Notes under the pieces: generated by a model | Databases searched by the model: none | Told to the model about the DNA's origin: nothing | The model's input: the letters and a program-made list of their open reading frames with translations, nothing else | From: Collinsella ureilytica | Lineage (GTDB): Bacteria; Actinomycetota; Coriobacteriia; Coriobacteriales; Coriobacteriaceae | Assembly (NCBI RefSeq): GCF_019795105.1 | Contig: NZ_JAIMFO010000011.1 | Coordinates: 1-47,572, forward strand | Reading direction: 5' to 3' | DNA: 47,572 bases | Position numbers and translations under genes: made by a program | Part shown: positions 36,523-44,203 of the stretch, in pieces | Position numbering within the stretch: position 1 is the first letter of the stretch | Layout: the number at the start of each line of letters is the position of its first letter

Positions 36523-36531
36523 TGGTATAAT
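36523..36531 (+). promoter_or_regulatory. Extended -10 promoter of the first LPXTG gene
   Basis: TGG directly before a perfect TATAAT (36526-36531). No good -35 is needed for an extended -10. About 70 bases upstream of the ATG at 36601. Confidence 0.6.
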
Positions 36532-36600
36532 TATTGCTTCTGTCTTGCTATTATTGTTTCATTCATATGTATTAGAAGCGCAGTAATGAAAGGGACTCAG

Positions 36601-38079
36601 ATGAAACAAAAGGCTCATGTATCACCTTTTGCTCGTGTAGGAGGGGTGCTTCTGCTCGTTGCTTCGTTGGTATTTCCCTGTAATGCCTTCGCACAGCGTG
36701 ATCCGGGCACCGATAACATAATAATTGACAATAACTTACGGCTCGGGTTTCGATATCAAAAAACAATTGATATGACTCATGCCAAAGATCGCTCAACGCT
36801 GCCTGATGCAAGTTTTACGTATACCCTGCGCGTTTTGGATAAAGAAGATAAAGATGCTCGTCTTGGCATCGATACTAAATATACTCTTGATGGTGATCTT
36901 ACGTATGTAATAAAAGCAGGAGAGCTTCCTCAAAAGGCGTCCTCAATGCCTTTTTCTCACGTGACGTTTCGCTCGAAGGATCACTACTGGCCTGAGCTCA
37001 AAAATCTTATTCTTGAGAATAAGCCCAAAGAAGCCTTGAACTTCATTATTAATAATGCATGGGGTGAAATGCGTAGTTCCGATCATGTCCAAACGGTCGT
37101 CTCACGTCTTCCGAGCGATGATGAGCGTGATGAGTGGGAAAAAGAGGGCGGAACCTACGTTCAATGGCCGACGAATATAAGCCCGTGGAAAATTTCACCA
37201 GAGATAGAAGATCCAGAACAATACCTCACACCTGAGGGATATTACAAACCGGAGACGCCAGCCAATTATGAAATGGGCGGGCAACTCCTTCGCAATTTTA
37301 CTTGGCCTATGAACTATGTTGAGACCATGAATCTTCCTGGGAATCCGGTAGTTACATACTCAGCGTATGCCATCCGGGCTCCTTATATTGCGAACAAAAG
37401 TACAGATGCAGAGGGCAAGCTGACATCCGTTTCGAAGCCTCTTTTTAGCCCTGAGGAATATGAGCATCTTATTCAAACAATAATGACGAATCATCCGGAT
37501 ACTACCAATGATTATAAACCTAGTGAGCAGATTATTCGGCGGTATGTGTTAACTGAGGATACACCCGATGCAGCCTTTGCGAAAAATACAAACCGTCTGA
37601 TTGTTGATTATGTTCCTTCTGTTCCCCAAGGTGCCCTTTTTATTTTTGCGTCAAATGAACAAGCGGATGCTTTTTATAAAAAAGCATTTACACCTGATGC
37701 GTGGTATGTTGATATAAATGCGGAAATTCAGCAGTTGCCCGCTGTTGGGTTTACCAATTCCTATGTTTTGCCTGAAAAGCCCGATACTCCGAAGGATCCC
37801 GAGAAGCCTGAGACGCCTAAGGATCCCGAGAAGCCTGAGACGCCTAAGGATCCCGAAAAACCCGTGACACCTGACACCCCGAAGGATCCCGAGAAGCCGG
37901 ATACGCCTAAGGATCCTAAGACGCCTGATCAGCCTCTCAAGAAAAAGGAAACGCCAAAGACGCCTTCTCATTTACCCAAGACCGGGGACATGTCTTCTCT
38001 TGTGCTCCTCGGAGGCGTGGGTGCTTCAGTATGCGCACTTACCTGTGCAATTGCACTTCGCCGTCGTCAACGCTCATAG
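36601..38079 (+). CDS. LPXTG cell-wall-anchored surface protein
   Basis: Secreted and sortase-anchored. A signal peptide (about residues 1-34: basic start, hydrophobic core, NAFAQ cleavage region) is followed by about 370 residues with no family I can name; the TFTYTL-like segment near 75 (ASFTYTLRVL) hints at a pilin-like beta domain. A spacer of repeats based on PEKPETPKD (about 395-450, DNA 37784-37936) leads to LPKTG, a hydrophobic segment and a RRRQRS tail. I chose ATG 36601, with AAGGG upstream; the frame is open to 36520. 492 aa. Flanked by two related terminators. Probably an adhesin or fimbrial subunit; no sortase is in the window. Confidence 0.85.
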   Translation: MKQKAHVSPFARVGGVLLLVASLVFPCNAFAQRDPGTDNIIIDNNLRLGFRYQKTIDMTHAKDRSTLPDASFTYTLRVLDKEDKDARLGIDTKYTLDGDLTYVIKAGELPQKASSMPFSHVTFRSKDHYWPELKNLILENKPKEALNFIINNAWGEMRSSDHVQTVVSRLPSDDERDEWEKEGGTYVQWPTNISPWKISPEIEDPEQYLTPEGYYKPETPANYEMGGQLLRNFTWPMNYVETMNLPGNPVVTYSAYAIRAPYIANKSTDAEGKLTSVSKPLFSPEEYEHLIQTIMTNHPDTTNDYKPSEQIIRRYVLTEDTPDAAFAKNTNRLIVDYVPSVPQGALFIFASNEQADAFYKKAFTPDAWYVDINAEIQQLPAVGFTNSYVLPEKPDTPKDPEKPETPKDPEKPETPKDPEKPVTPDTPKDPEKPDTPKDPKTPDQPLKKKETPKTPSHLPKTGDMSSLVLLGGVGASVCALTCAIALRRRQRS

Positions 38080-38103
38080 TTTTGCAGACATATGATGCAT
38101 GTA

Positions 38104-38133
38104 GGCAGGCTGGATTTTTCCGGCCTGCCTTTT
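38104..38133 (+). terminator. Terminator after the first LPXTG gene (right copy of the cassette)
   Basis: GGCAGGCTGG (38104-38113) with CCGGCCTGCC (38120-38129), then TTTT. Near-identical with 36332-36384 over 53 bases. Confidence 0.85.
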
Positions 38134-38171
38134 CATGAGGGTATGAAGAGGGAGAGGAGTAGTTTTAAAAT

Positions 38172-38218
38172 GCACATATCTTTGCACGCTCATGAGCATG
38201 CTCCAAAAAGATATGTGC
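38172..38218. repeat. Perfect 12-bp inverted repeat at the edge of the priA relic
   Basis: GCACATATCTTT (38172-38183) and AAAGATATGTGC (38207-38218) are exact complements with a 23-base centre that contains a GCTCATGAGC palindrome. It overlaps the beginning of the relic reading frame. Confidence 0.7.
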
Positions 38219-39115
38219 GATGTTGCGTTGCGGTTTAGCCGGGAGGATGCACGGCAATCTATGAAACAGAAAGCACATGAACAACTGAGCCTTTTCAATG
38301 CTTCAACTACTCAGGCACCGATGTTTGCCTGGCCATCCGGTGTTGGGTTTGTGTCGGTTGTTCTTGATATATCAACACGAGCTCTCCCGGAGCCATTTAG
38401 CTATACCGTTCCATTTGATCTTGATGAAGAACATGAGCAATCGTATAAACAAGGATCCAGCCTTCGTTATCACGCGCATGAGGCTGCCTCTGAGATGGCA
38501 AGACGCTATCGCTGTCCGTTTGTTTTGGGCTCAGCAACCCCGTTTGCGGAAGCTTTGGTGCGCTGCTTGCAGCCAAGCGTAGATGCTAAGCGTTGGACAC
38601 TGTTCATATGTATGAGCGGCCGGGTAGTGTCGTCTTGCCGCAGGTTCGTATCGTAGATTTGCGTCGGGAATTTGCAGCTTCACGTCGTTCTATATTCTCG
38701 AAGGAGTTAACAACCGCTCTAACTGATGTGATTGATCGTAGAGAGAAAGCCGTTATCTTGCATAATCGCCGCGGCTTTTCCCTTTTTTGATGCGCTGAGA
38801 TTGTGGATGTGTTCCCACCTGTAAACACTGCTCCACTGCACTTACCTATCATGAGCGTACACATACGCTTGTTTGTCATACGTGCGGAGCAATCTATCAC
38901 GTACGTCTTTATCCAGCACCCGGTTTGTCGTGTCCTCAATACCACAGCCGCTATCTTGCCAGAATGTGACTTGGAGCTCAGTAGGTTGAAGATGATTTGC
39001 ACACCCTGTTACCCGAGCATGTGGCTGTTATTCGTATGGATGCTGATACAACGCATGGAAAGGATGCACAGTATGTTCAAAGCATCGAGTCTCATATAAA
39101 CTGGTTAGGCAGTGA
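38192..39115 (+). pseudogene. priA: Decayed primosomal helicase priA relic
   Basis: Pieces of PriA, the replication-restart helicase, are readable in successive frames. Frame one has the N-terminal VVLDISTRALPEPFSYTVPF, then jumps directly to DEEHEQSYKQ and GSATPFAEAL of the helicase core, so roughly 300 residues including Walker A are missing. A frameshift near 38600 leads to LPQVRIVDLRREF and ILHNRRGFS (to 38790). After further shifts the zinc-binding region appears (CGCVPTCKHC from 38802, then LVCHTCGAIYH), and finally LLPEHVAVIRMDADTT near 39010. The rest of the C-terminus is absent. At least three frame breaks and a large deletion make it non-functional. Only about 300 of about 730 residues remain. 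It sits between two LPXTG genes. Confidence 0.85.
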
Positions 39116-39175
39116 TAGCTTGATTACGTTCTTGTGTTTCAAGCTTATCTACAGTGAGGATGAAGGAAGGTGCGC

Positions 39176-42064
39176 ATGAAGTATGCTCCCGTACGTCGGT
39201 CGTCATGGGCGCTGGCTGCGTTTTTGATTCTGCCGGTGCTTGTGTTTTTGCTTGCAGTTCTACCTGGCCAAGCGCATGCTGCAGAGCGTACAGATTTTGT
39301 CTTACAAGATATAGCTGCCGATCCCGCACATCCCACGGCAGCAGATCTTCAGACTGCTATTGATCAGGCAGGCACAACGCCTTCACGGATTATACTGACG
39401 GCGCAAGAGTGCACCATTGATAAAACGATAAAGATTCCTGCAGGAGCAGATATTCAGCTCGTGGGCGTTACGGACACTGATCAATCGTCGGTGCTCGCGC
39501 GCGCACGAGGCTTTAAAGGCTCGCTGTTGAAGGTTGAGAAAACTGCTGCTCTTACCTTAGGTGAGCCTGGCGGTGGTACGGTTACCATCGATAGCAGAGG
39601 TAAAGTTACGCCTTCCACGTATGATGCAACGATTGATGTTTTAGGTTCGCTTACCATGGAAGATGCCGTGGTTCGTGGCACAGAGGGTATGAGCGAAAAC
39701 TTCCTTGGGGCTATTACGGTTCACGGCGCTGGTGCACTGTTTACCATGAACGGTGGCACGGTTACACAAAACCGTCGCCTGCAAGAGCCCCAGCGTGCAC
39801 AGTACGGCGGCGCCAACGTTAGCGTTACTGACCAGGCTCACTTCATCATGAATGGCGGCACCATTTCCCGCGGTGCTGGCAGTGGTTCGGGCAGGGATAA
39901 CTCTGAATATGGTGAAGCTGGTGGTGTCGGTGTGTATCGCGGCGCTCACTTTACGATGAACGGGGGAGAAATCATCGACAATGCCGGCTTTGGCGGGGGT
40001 GTGGTTGCTTTTCAGTGGACGTATGGATCTGATATTAAGCGCTATGTCGAAAATGGCACTGCTGAAGCCAAGATGAGTGCAGATCGGGTTACCGTTGAAA
40101 TCAACGGTGGCCGGATAGCCAACAACCGTTCGAGTTTTGGTGGAGGCGGTATTCTGATCTTTGGCAATGCTGCAGTTACGATGACCGGTGGCGAAATTAC
40201 GGGCAACAGTGCTCCAAATGGCGGCGGTGTGTGCGCAATGAATCTCTTCACCTGGGGCTCAGGCTATAGCTATTCTATCGAGATTCCTGGTGAGGGTAAG
40301 GACAGTGGTCTTTCCCATGAGGACTATGCTCGCCTGGTACCGGGTTCTTTTACTATGCGCGGCGGTAAGATTGCTCATAATGAAGCATCTCGTACGGGCG
40401 GTGGCGTGAATGTGGTTTCTAGCGGTGTTACGCTCTCTGGTGGAGAGATTTCTGATAACACTGCTCGTCAGCAAGGTGGTGGCGTATATGTTGCTACCAA
40501 GAGCTATACGACTCACATTCTTGATGCTGCGATCTATGAAAACGCAGCTAGTTATGTTGGCGGTGGTATATGGACATGCCCCACGGGCAGCATAAAGCTC
40601 TACGTTACCCACGGTGCTGCTCTCTTTGAGAATAAGGCTGAGCAATTTGGAGACGACCTAGCGCACGACTCTTATGGCGGTTTCGGTGGTCAGCCGCTGT
40701 TCTTGGCCGACCGTGTACTTGGCGGCGCTCCAGTTAAGTATTACTGGGATAATAATGACGCTCGTTTTGATCCGGAAAAACCGGGAGAGCCTGTTCGTTT
40801 CAAGGGTGGCGATCAGGATATTCTGCTGGATAAGGGTCTCCATGCAGTTGTGGAGAGTCCAGCGCAAGCGCTCAACGGTACGAAGTTTGTACGTCCTGAC
40901 GGCACTGAGCTTGCGCTTGGTGGAACTGATTTCATAAAAGAGTTTTCGGCTCTTAAGATTTTTAATAATAAGGCGCCACGTGGCGGCGGTATTGGTACGA
41001 ACGGCCATGTCGTCTTTGGTGAACCCAAAACGTTTGATTTAGAAATTGACAAGTCGTGGGTTAACAATGTGACTAATAATGAGATTTCCGCAAATGATGT
41101 GCGCCAACAAGTTGTAAAGCTTGCAGTTAAGGTATCTGTTACTCGCGAGGGTGCTGATGGTGCTCAAAAGAGCAGTGCCTATATTATTCAGGGTATGGAT
41201 CTCGTAAAACCTGAGCAAGCAGGAACTGACTGGAAGCTCGTAGCTACCGGCCTGCCGCTTGAAGCGCCAGGTGAAGCTGGTACTTTGAAGCTGAACTACA
41301 CAGTTGTAGAAATCGATCCGCTATCTAATGAAGTTTTACGTGAGCTGACAGAGGTTGTGCCCACTGACGCTGGCACCTCCGCTAAAGGCGTGCCCATCAA
41401 GCGTGCGGAGCTTACGAATCAGATTGTGAATCTCCGCGTTGATAAGCTCTGGCTTACTGAAAATGATAAGCAGGTATCGAGCGAGAAGATCTCTCGTGAT
41501 TCAGTGCGTGTGGCAATTTGTCGCACAGACTCAGCGGGTGCTTCTGAGACTCTCGGCGAGATTACTGTTGGTAAAGATACGAATTGGTCTAAGCCAGTTG
41601 AGATTAAGCGCTCGGTGAAACAAGGCGATATGGTCGTTGACCACATCGTGGAGCTGCCTGCTCTTGATGCACATGGCAAACCTTATACATACTGGGCAAT
41701 TGAGCTTGGTGTTGAGGGAGCACCTGTTGAGCCGTTGGATGCAAACGCCGTGTCTAAGGAAGCGCGTATACCTTTTGATGTTAAAAAGGATGAGGGCATT
41801 CGGGTTGCTCGTGTGGTTAATCGTGTGAATACTCCACCTTCACCTCCCGAGCCACCCACGCCTCCCAAGCCGCCTGCACCTCCTACTCCGCCCAAGCCAC
41901 CTGCACCTCCTACCCCGCCGTCTCCTCCGAGAACACCTAAGACGCCACCAACGGGGTCGCTTCCTCGTACCGGGGATGATACGGCCATTTGGACAGGGGG
42001 ACTTATTCTTGCTGGCGGAGTTGCATTGGTAGTTGCGCTTATCTTGCGTCGCCGCAGACAGTAG
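39176..42064 (+). CDS. LPXTG surface protein with beta-helix and Cna-B-like repeats
   Basis: Large secreted, sortase-anchored protein, 962 aa. A signal peptide ends near AHAAERT (about residue 38). Residues about 100-470 carry repeats of the form TMNGGxIxxN followed by GGGV (for example FTMNGGEIIDN, VTMTGGEITGN, VTLSGGEISDN), which predict a right-handed parallel beta-helix. Two Cna-B-like domains follow (starting near FDLEIDKSW and LRVDKLWLTE). A PPxPP-rich spacer (about 882-925) leads to LPRTG, a membrane segment and RRRRQ. ATG 39176 has AAGGAAGG upstream. Likely an adhesin or carbohydrate-binding surface protein. Followed by its own terminator. Confidence 0.88.
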   Translation: MKYAPVRRSSWALAAFLILPVLVFLLAVLPGQAHAAERTDFVLQDIAADPAHPTAADLQTAIDQAGTTPSRIILTAQECTIDKTIKIPAGADIQLVGVTDTDQSSVLARARGFKGSLLKVEKTAALTLGEPGGGTVTIDSRGKVTPSTYDATIDVLGSLTMEDAVVRGTEGMSENFLGAITVHGAGALFTMNGGTVTQNRRLQEPQRAQYGGANVSVTDQAHFIMNGGTISRGAGSGSGRDNSEYGEAGGVGVYRGAHFTMNGGEIIDNAGFGGGVVAFQWTYGSDIKRYVENGTAEAKMSADRVTVEINGGRIANNRSSFGGGGILIFGNAAVTMTGGEITGNSAPNGGGVCAMNLFTWGSGYSYSIEIPGEGKDSGLSHEDYARLVPGSFTMRGGKIAHNEASRTGGGVNVVSSGVTLSGGEISDNTARQQGGGVYVATKSYTTHILDAAIYENAASYVGGGIWTCPTGSIKLYVTHGAALFENKAEQFGDDLAHDSYGGFGGQPLFLADRVLGGAPVKYYWDNNDARFDPEKPGEPVRFKGGDQDILLDKGLHAVVESPAQALNGTKFVRPDGTELALGGTDFIKEFSALKIFNNKAPRGGGIGTNGHVVFGEPKTFDLEIDKSWVNNVTNNEISANDVRQQVVKLAVKVSVTREGADGAQKSSAYIIQGMDLVKPEQAGTDWKLVATGLPLEAPGEAGTLKLNYTVVEIDPLSNEVLRELTEVVPTDAGTSAKGVPIKRAELTNQIVNLRVDKLWLTENDKQVSSEKISRDSVRVAICRTDSAGASETLGEITVGKDTNWSKPVEIKRSVKQGDMVVDHIVELPALDAHGKPYTYWAIELGVEGAPVEPLDANAVSKEARIPFDVKKDEGIRVARVVNRVNTPPSPPEPPTPPKPPAPPTPPKPPAPPTPPSPPRTPKTPPTGSLPRTGDDTAIWTGGLILAGGVALVVALILRRRRQ

Positions 42065-42154
42065 TGCCGCTAACTGGGAGAGGCGGAAGCGCATTGCGCT
42101 TGCTTGTAAACTGAGTGCGGTTGATAGCACGTAAATTGCTATGAGTTGTGAAAT

Positions 42155-42186
42155 GGACGGGCTGAGATTTTTCAGTCCGTCCTTTT
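42155..42186 (+). terminator. Terminator after the large LPXTG gene
   Basis: GGACGGGCTGA (42155-42165) pairs with TCAGTCCGTCC (42172-42182) with one G-U pair, then TTTT. Similar in layout to the two cassettes around the first LPXTG gene. Confidence 0.85.
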
Positions 42187-42219
42187 CTTCGTTCACGCAC
42201 CTGATGCGTGCATTTTGGT

Positions 42220-42297
42220 GTCGTGGCGAGCATTTTTGCCCGCACTTGGCGTCAAATCTGTGCCTCACGGACAATAAATGTACTAAATATAACCCCC
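42220..42297 (-). repeat. 78-bp interspersed repeat, copy 2 (inverted)
   Basis: Reverse complement of 29509-29586 at 72 of 78 positions by eye. The adjacent CACGCA/TGCGTG hairpin (about 42194-42210) is outside the best-matching core. Confidence 0.85.
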
Positions 42298-42362
42298 TAC
42301 CATAGATAATTTGAGCTAAACATATCGATAGCAGGCTTTAGAGATGTGTCGAGCAGGGGATC

Positions 42363-42640
42363 GCGTGGTATGGGGTGGAGGGGCAGTGTGCCCGAGCGAT
42401 GTGGCGCGAGTGCCAGTCGTCTGGTATGTAACGGAGGGGCGCGTGCCTGAGAGATGATGCCGCGCGCGTGTCAGGCGCGTGCTATGGAGTGAAAAGCGAG
42501 CGTGTCGTGCGCGTGTTATGGAGCGGAAGGGCGCGTGCCTAAGAGATGCGGCGTGCGTGCCGGGTGCGCGTTATGGAGCGGAGGGGAAGTGTCCCCGAGC
42601 GATGCGGCGAGCGTGCGAGCAGCGTGTTATGGAGCTGAGG
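42363..42640. repeat. Degenerate tandem repeat, unit about 57 bp, about five copies
   Basis: Copies start near 42363, 42421, 42479 (short), 42509, 42566 and a last partial near 42622. They share GCGTGTTATGGAGCGGAGGG, then a CGTGCCTRAGAGATG-type part and a GCG-rich end. The last partial copy runs into the 3' end of the radical SAM gene. One plus-strand frame (42502-42738) stays open through several copies but looks artificial. Confidence 0.75.
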
Positions 42641-43562
42641 TGAGTACGCCAGTGGTATCAAAGGCTGGTGTAAAGCTCTCATCCACCGTGCCGCCTTCTT
42701 GCCAAAATATCGTTGAAAAGCCAAGATCATCGGCATAATCGAGGACACGTTCGTATTCTTCTGCGCTCACTGCGCGAGCGAGTATGCCGCCTTGTGCCTT
42801 CATAGCGGCATTCGGCGTGTACTGATTCATGACTGCAATCGGTACATCTCCTGCATGCGTCCAGATGGCATCGAGGGCACGTAAAGAATTATCAATAAAG
42901 CCAGGCAGAACAAGATGGCGAACAAGTAAGCCCTGCTCCATCAAGCCATCATAGGTATAGCGCAGGCCGCCCCTTCGATGAATTTCTGTTGTCATCTGAG
43001 TGAGCGCCTCTGCTGCACGTTCAGGATAGTCGCTAATGTTGCTAAGTCGTGCTCCGAGCTTTGCGTCGGCATACTTGTAATCGGTGAGCCAGATATCAAC
43101 CACATCACCAAGCTCCAGAACAGCTTCTGGCAATTCATAGCCACTCGTGTTGTAAACGATTGGAATTTGTAAACCTAATGCCCGTGCTTGGCTAATGGTA
43201 CGGGGGAGCATATATGCCCAATGAGTGGCGGTAACAAGATTGATGTTATGAGCTCCCTGCTCTTGAAGCTCGAGCATGATCTCAACAAGACGGCCTGAAG
43301 GCACGTCAATCCCAAAGCCTCCAGATGATATTTCGTAATTTTGGCAGTAGGTGCAGGCAAGCGGACATCCTGAGAAAAAGATTGTGCCCGATCCATGGTC
43401 TCCCGAGATGGGAGGTTCTTCCCAAAAATGTAGAGCCGCTCTGGCCAAGCGCAAGGTAGATCCGACACCACATGCGCCACGTTGACCTGCAGCACGGTTC
43501 GCACCGCATCGGCGAGGACAGAGCTCGCAGTGATCGAGCGTATGAAGGTCGAGTAGAGACAT
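42627..43562 (-). CDS. Radical SAM protein, PflA-like
   Basis: Iron-sulfur radical enzyme. The radical SAM cluster motif CxxxCxxC is intact in FSGCPLACTYCQNYEIS (about residue 65). An N-terminal cysteine group (CELCPRRCGANR and RGACG) is typical of a PflA-related subfamily (COG1313 as I recall) whose targets are poorly known. 311 aa. ATG 43562 has AAGGA upstream. No pyruvate formate-lyase or other glycyl radical enzyme is nearby. The 3' end meets the tandem repeat array. Confidence 0.88.
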   Translation of the reverse strand: MSLLDLHTLDHCELCPRRCGANRAAGQRGACGVGSTLRLARAALHFWEEPPISGDHGSGTIFFSGCPLACTYCQNYEISSGGFGIDVPSGRLVEIMLELQEQGAHNINLVTATHWAYMLPRTISQARALGLQIPIVYNTSGYELPEAVLELGDVVDIWLTDYKYADAKLGARLSNISDYPERAAEALTQMTTEIHRRGGLRYTYDGLMEQGLLVRHLVLPGFIDNSLRALDAIWTHAGDVPIAVMNQYTPNAAMKAQGGILARAVSAEEYERVLDYADDLGFSTIFWQEGGTVDESFTPAFDTTGVLTSAP

Positions 43563-44203
43563 TGGAGATCCTTGCTCAGGGGCAGACGAGGAATATGAGC
43601 TTTACCTCGGCAGTATGATACGGAATACAGATTGTAGTGCTGTTGAGCTTGGATTGCTTGAAGTTTGGAAGCCTGCACATAGGAGAAAGGTCATAAACAT
43701 CTCAATGTCTTGCGTGTGCCGTATGAAGCGTGGAGCCTTCGGATTACAGACAGGATGTTTGCTCATTCCGTATGAGCCGCCGCATTACGCCACCGCATCA
43801 CGCTATCGCGTGAGTTGAGACAAGGACAGAGAGATGCAGTTGAATCGTTGGAGAGAGGGAACCGCCCCCCAGTGTCACGAAATGAACCCACCTGTACCAG
43901 GTGGGTGCCCTCATCGTCCTCTCCAGCTTCCACAACAGTGGAGGATGCCTGTACCAGGAACGACTGTGTGGGCTCCCTAAATAAACGCGACGGTTCACCC
44001 AGTTGCTCCACCGGGGGGCGGAACACCTTCATCATACCTGTACGCTCAGCAGATACCAGTCTTGACTTTACTCAGTTCAACGAGGACGATAAAAGTATTC
44101 GAGCCACGTGCTCATACCTTCAATCTACAATTCGATATATCATTGGTCAATATCCAATCTGACAAAACCACAGGTAGAAGGCTTGTATAAAGTCTGTTTG
44201 TCC
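43563..44203. other. Gene-poor gap between radical SAM gene and integrase
   Basis: Two opposite reading frames here (43763-44035 minus, 43815-44162 plus) overlap, have poor starts and no family features; I do not call them. A CACGC/GCGTG hairpin lies at 43799-43812. The main content is the folded block at 43862-44021. The right end (44030-44203) should hold the left attachment site of the mobile element, but without the other end I cannot define it. Confidence 0.5.
43862..44021. ncRNA. Candidate structured RNA of unknown class
   Basis: CCGCCCCCCAGTG (43862-43874) and CACCGGGGGGCGG (44009-44021) form a long-range closing stem of 13 pairs with one mismatch. Inside are CCCACCTG/CAGGTGGG (about 43888-43904), TCCAC/GTGGA around 43930-43943, and CCTGTACCAGG twice (43891-43901 and 43948-43958). 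On the minus strand GAGCCCAC and GTGGGTTC also pair through G-U, giving a rod with a central bubble somewhat like 6S RNA. I could not match it to RNase P, tmRNA, SRP RNA or a known riboswitch. Strand unknown. Confidence 0.35.

Noticed and set aside
42502-42738. Plus-strand ORF through the tandem repeats
   Set aside because: It stays open because the repeat unit is stop-free; it enters the radical SAM gene antisense.
43845-44000. T-box riboswitch
   Set aside because: AGAGAG and GGTGAACCG-like pieces occur, but no proper T-box sequence, specifier or downstream amino-acid gene on the same strand.
43763-44162. Opposite overlapping frames of 90 and 115 codons
   Set aside because: Neither has a family feature or good start; the palindromic stems explain the open frames on both strands.
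44190-44203. Attachment site from TTTGTCCCTA shared with the window start
   Set aside because: A ten-base match is too short, and the window start is outside the element; the right end of the element is not visible.
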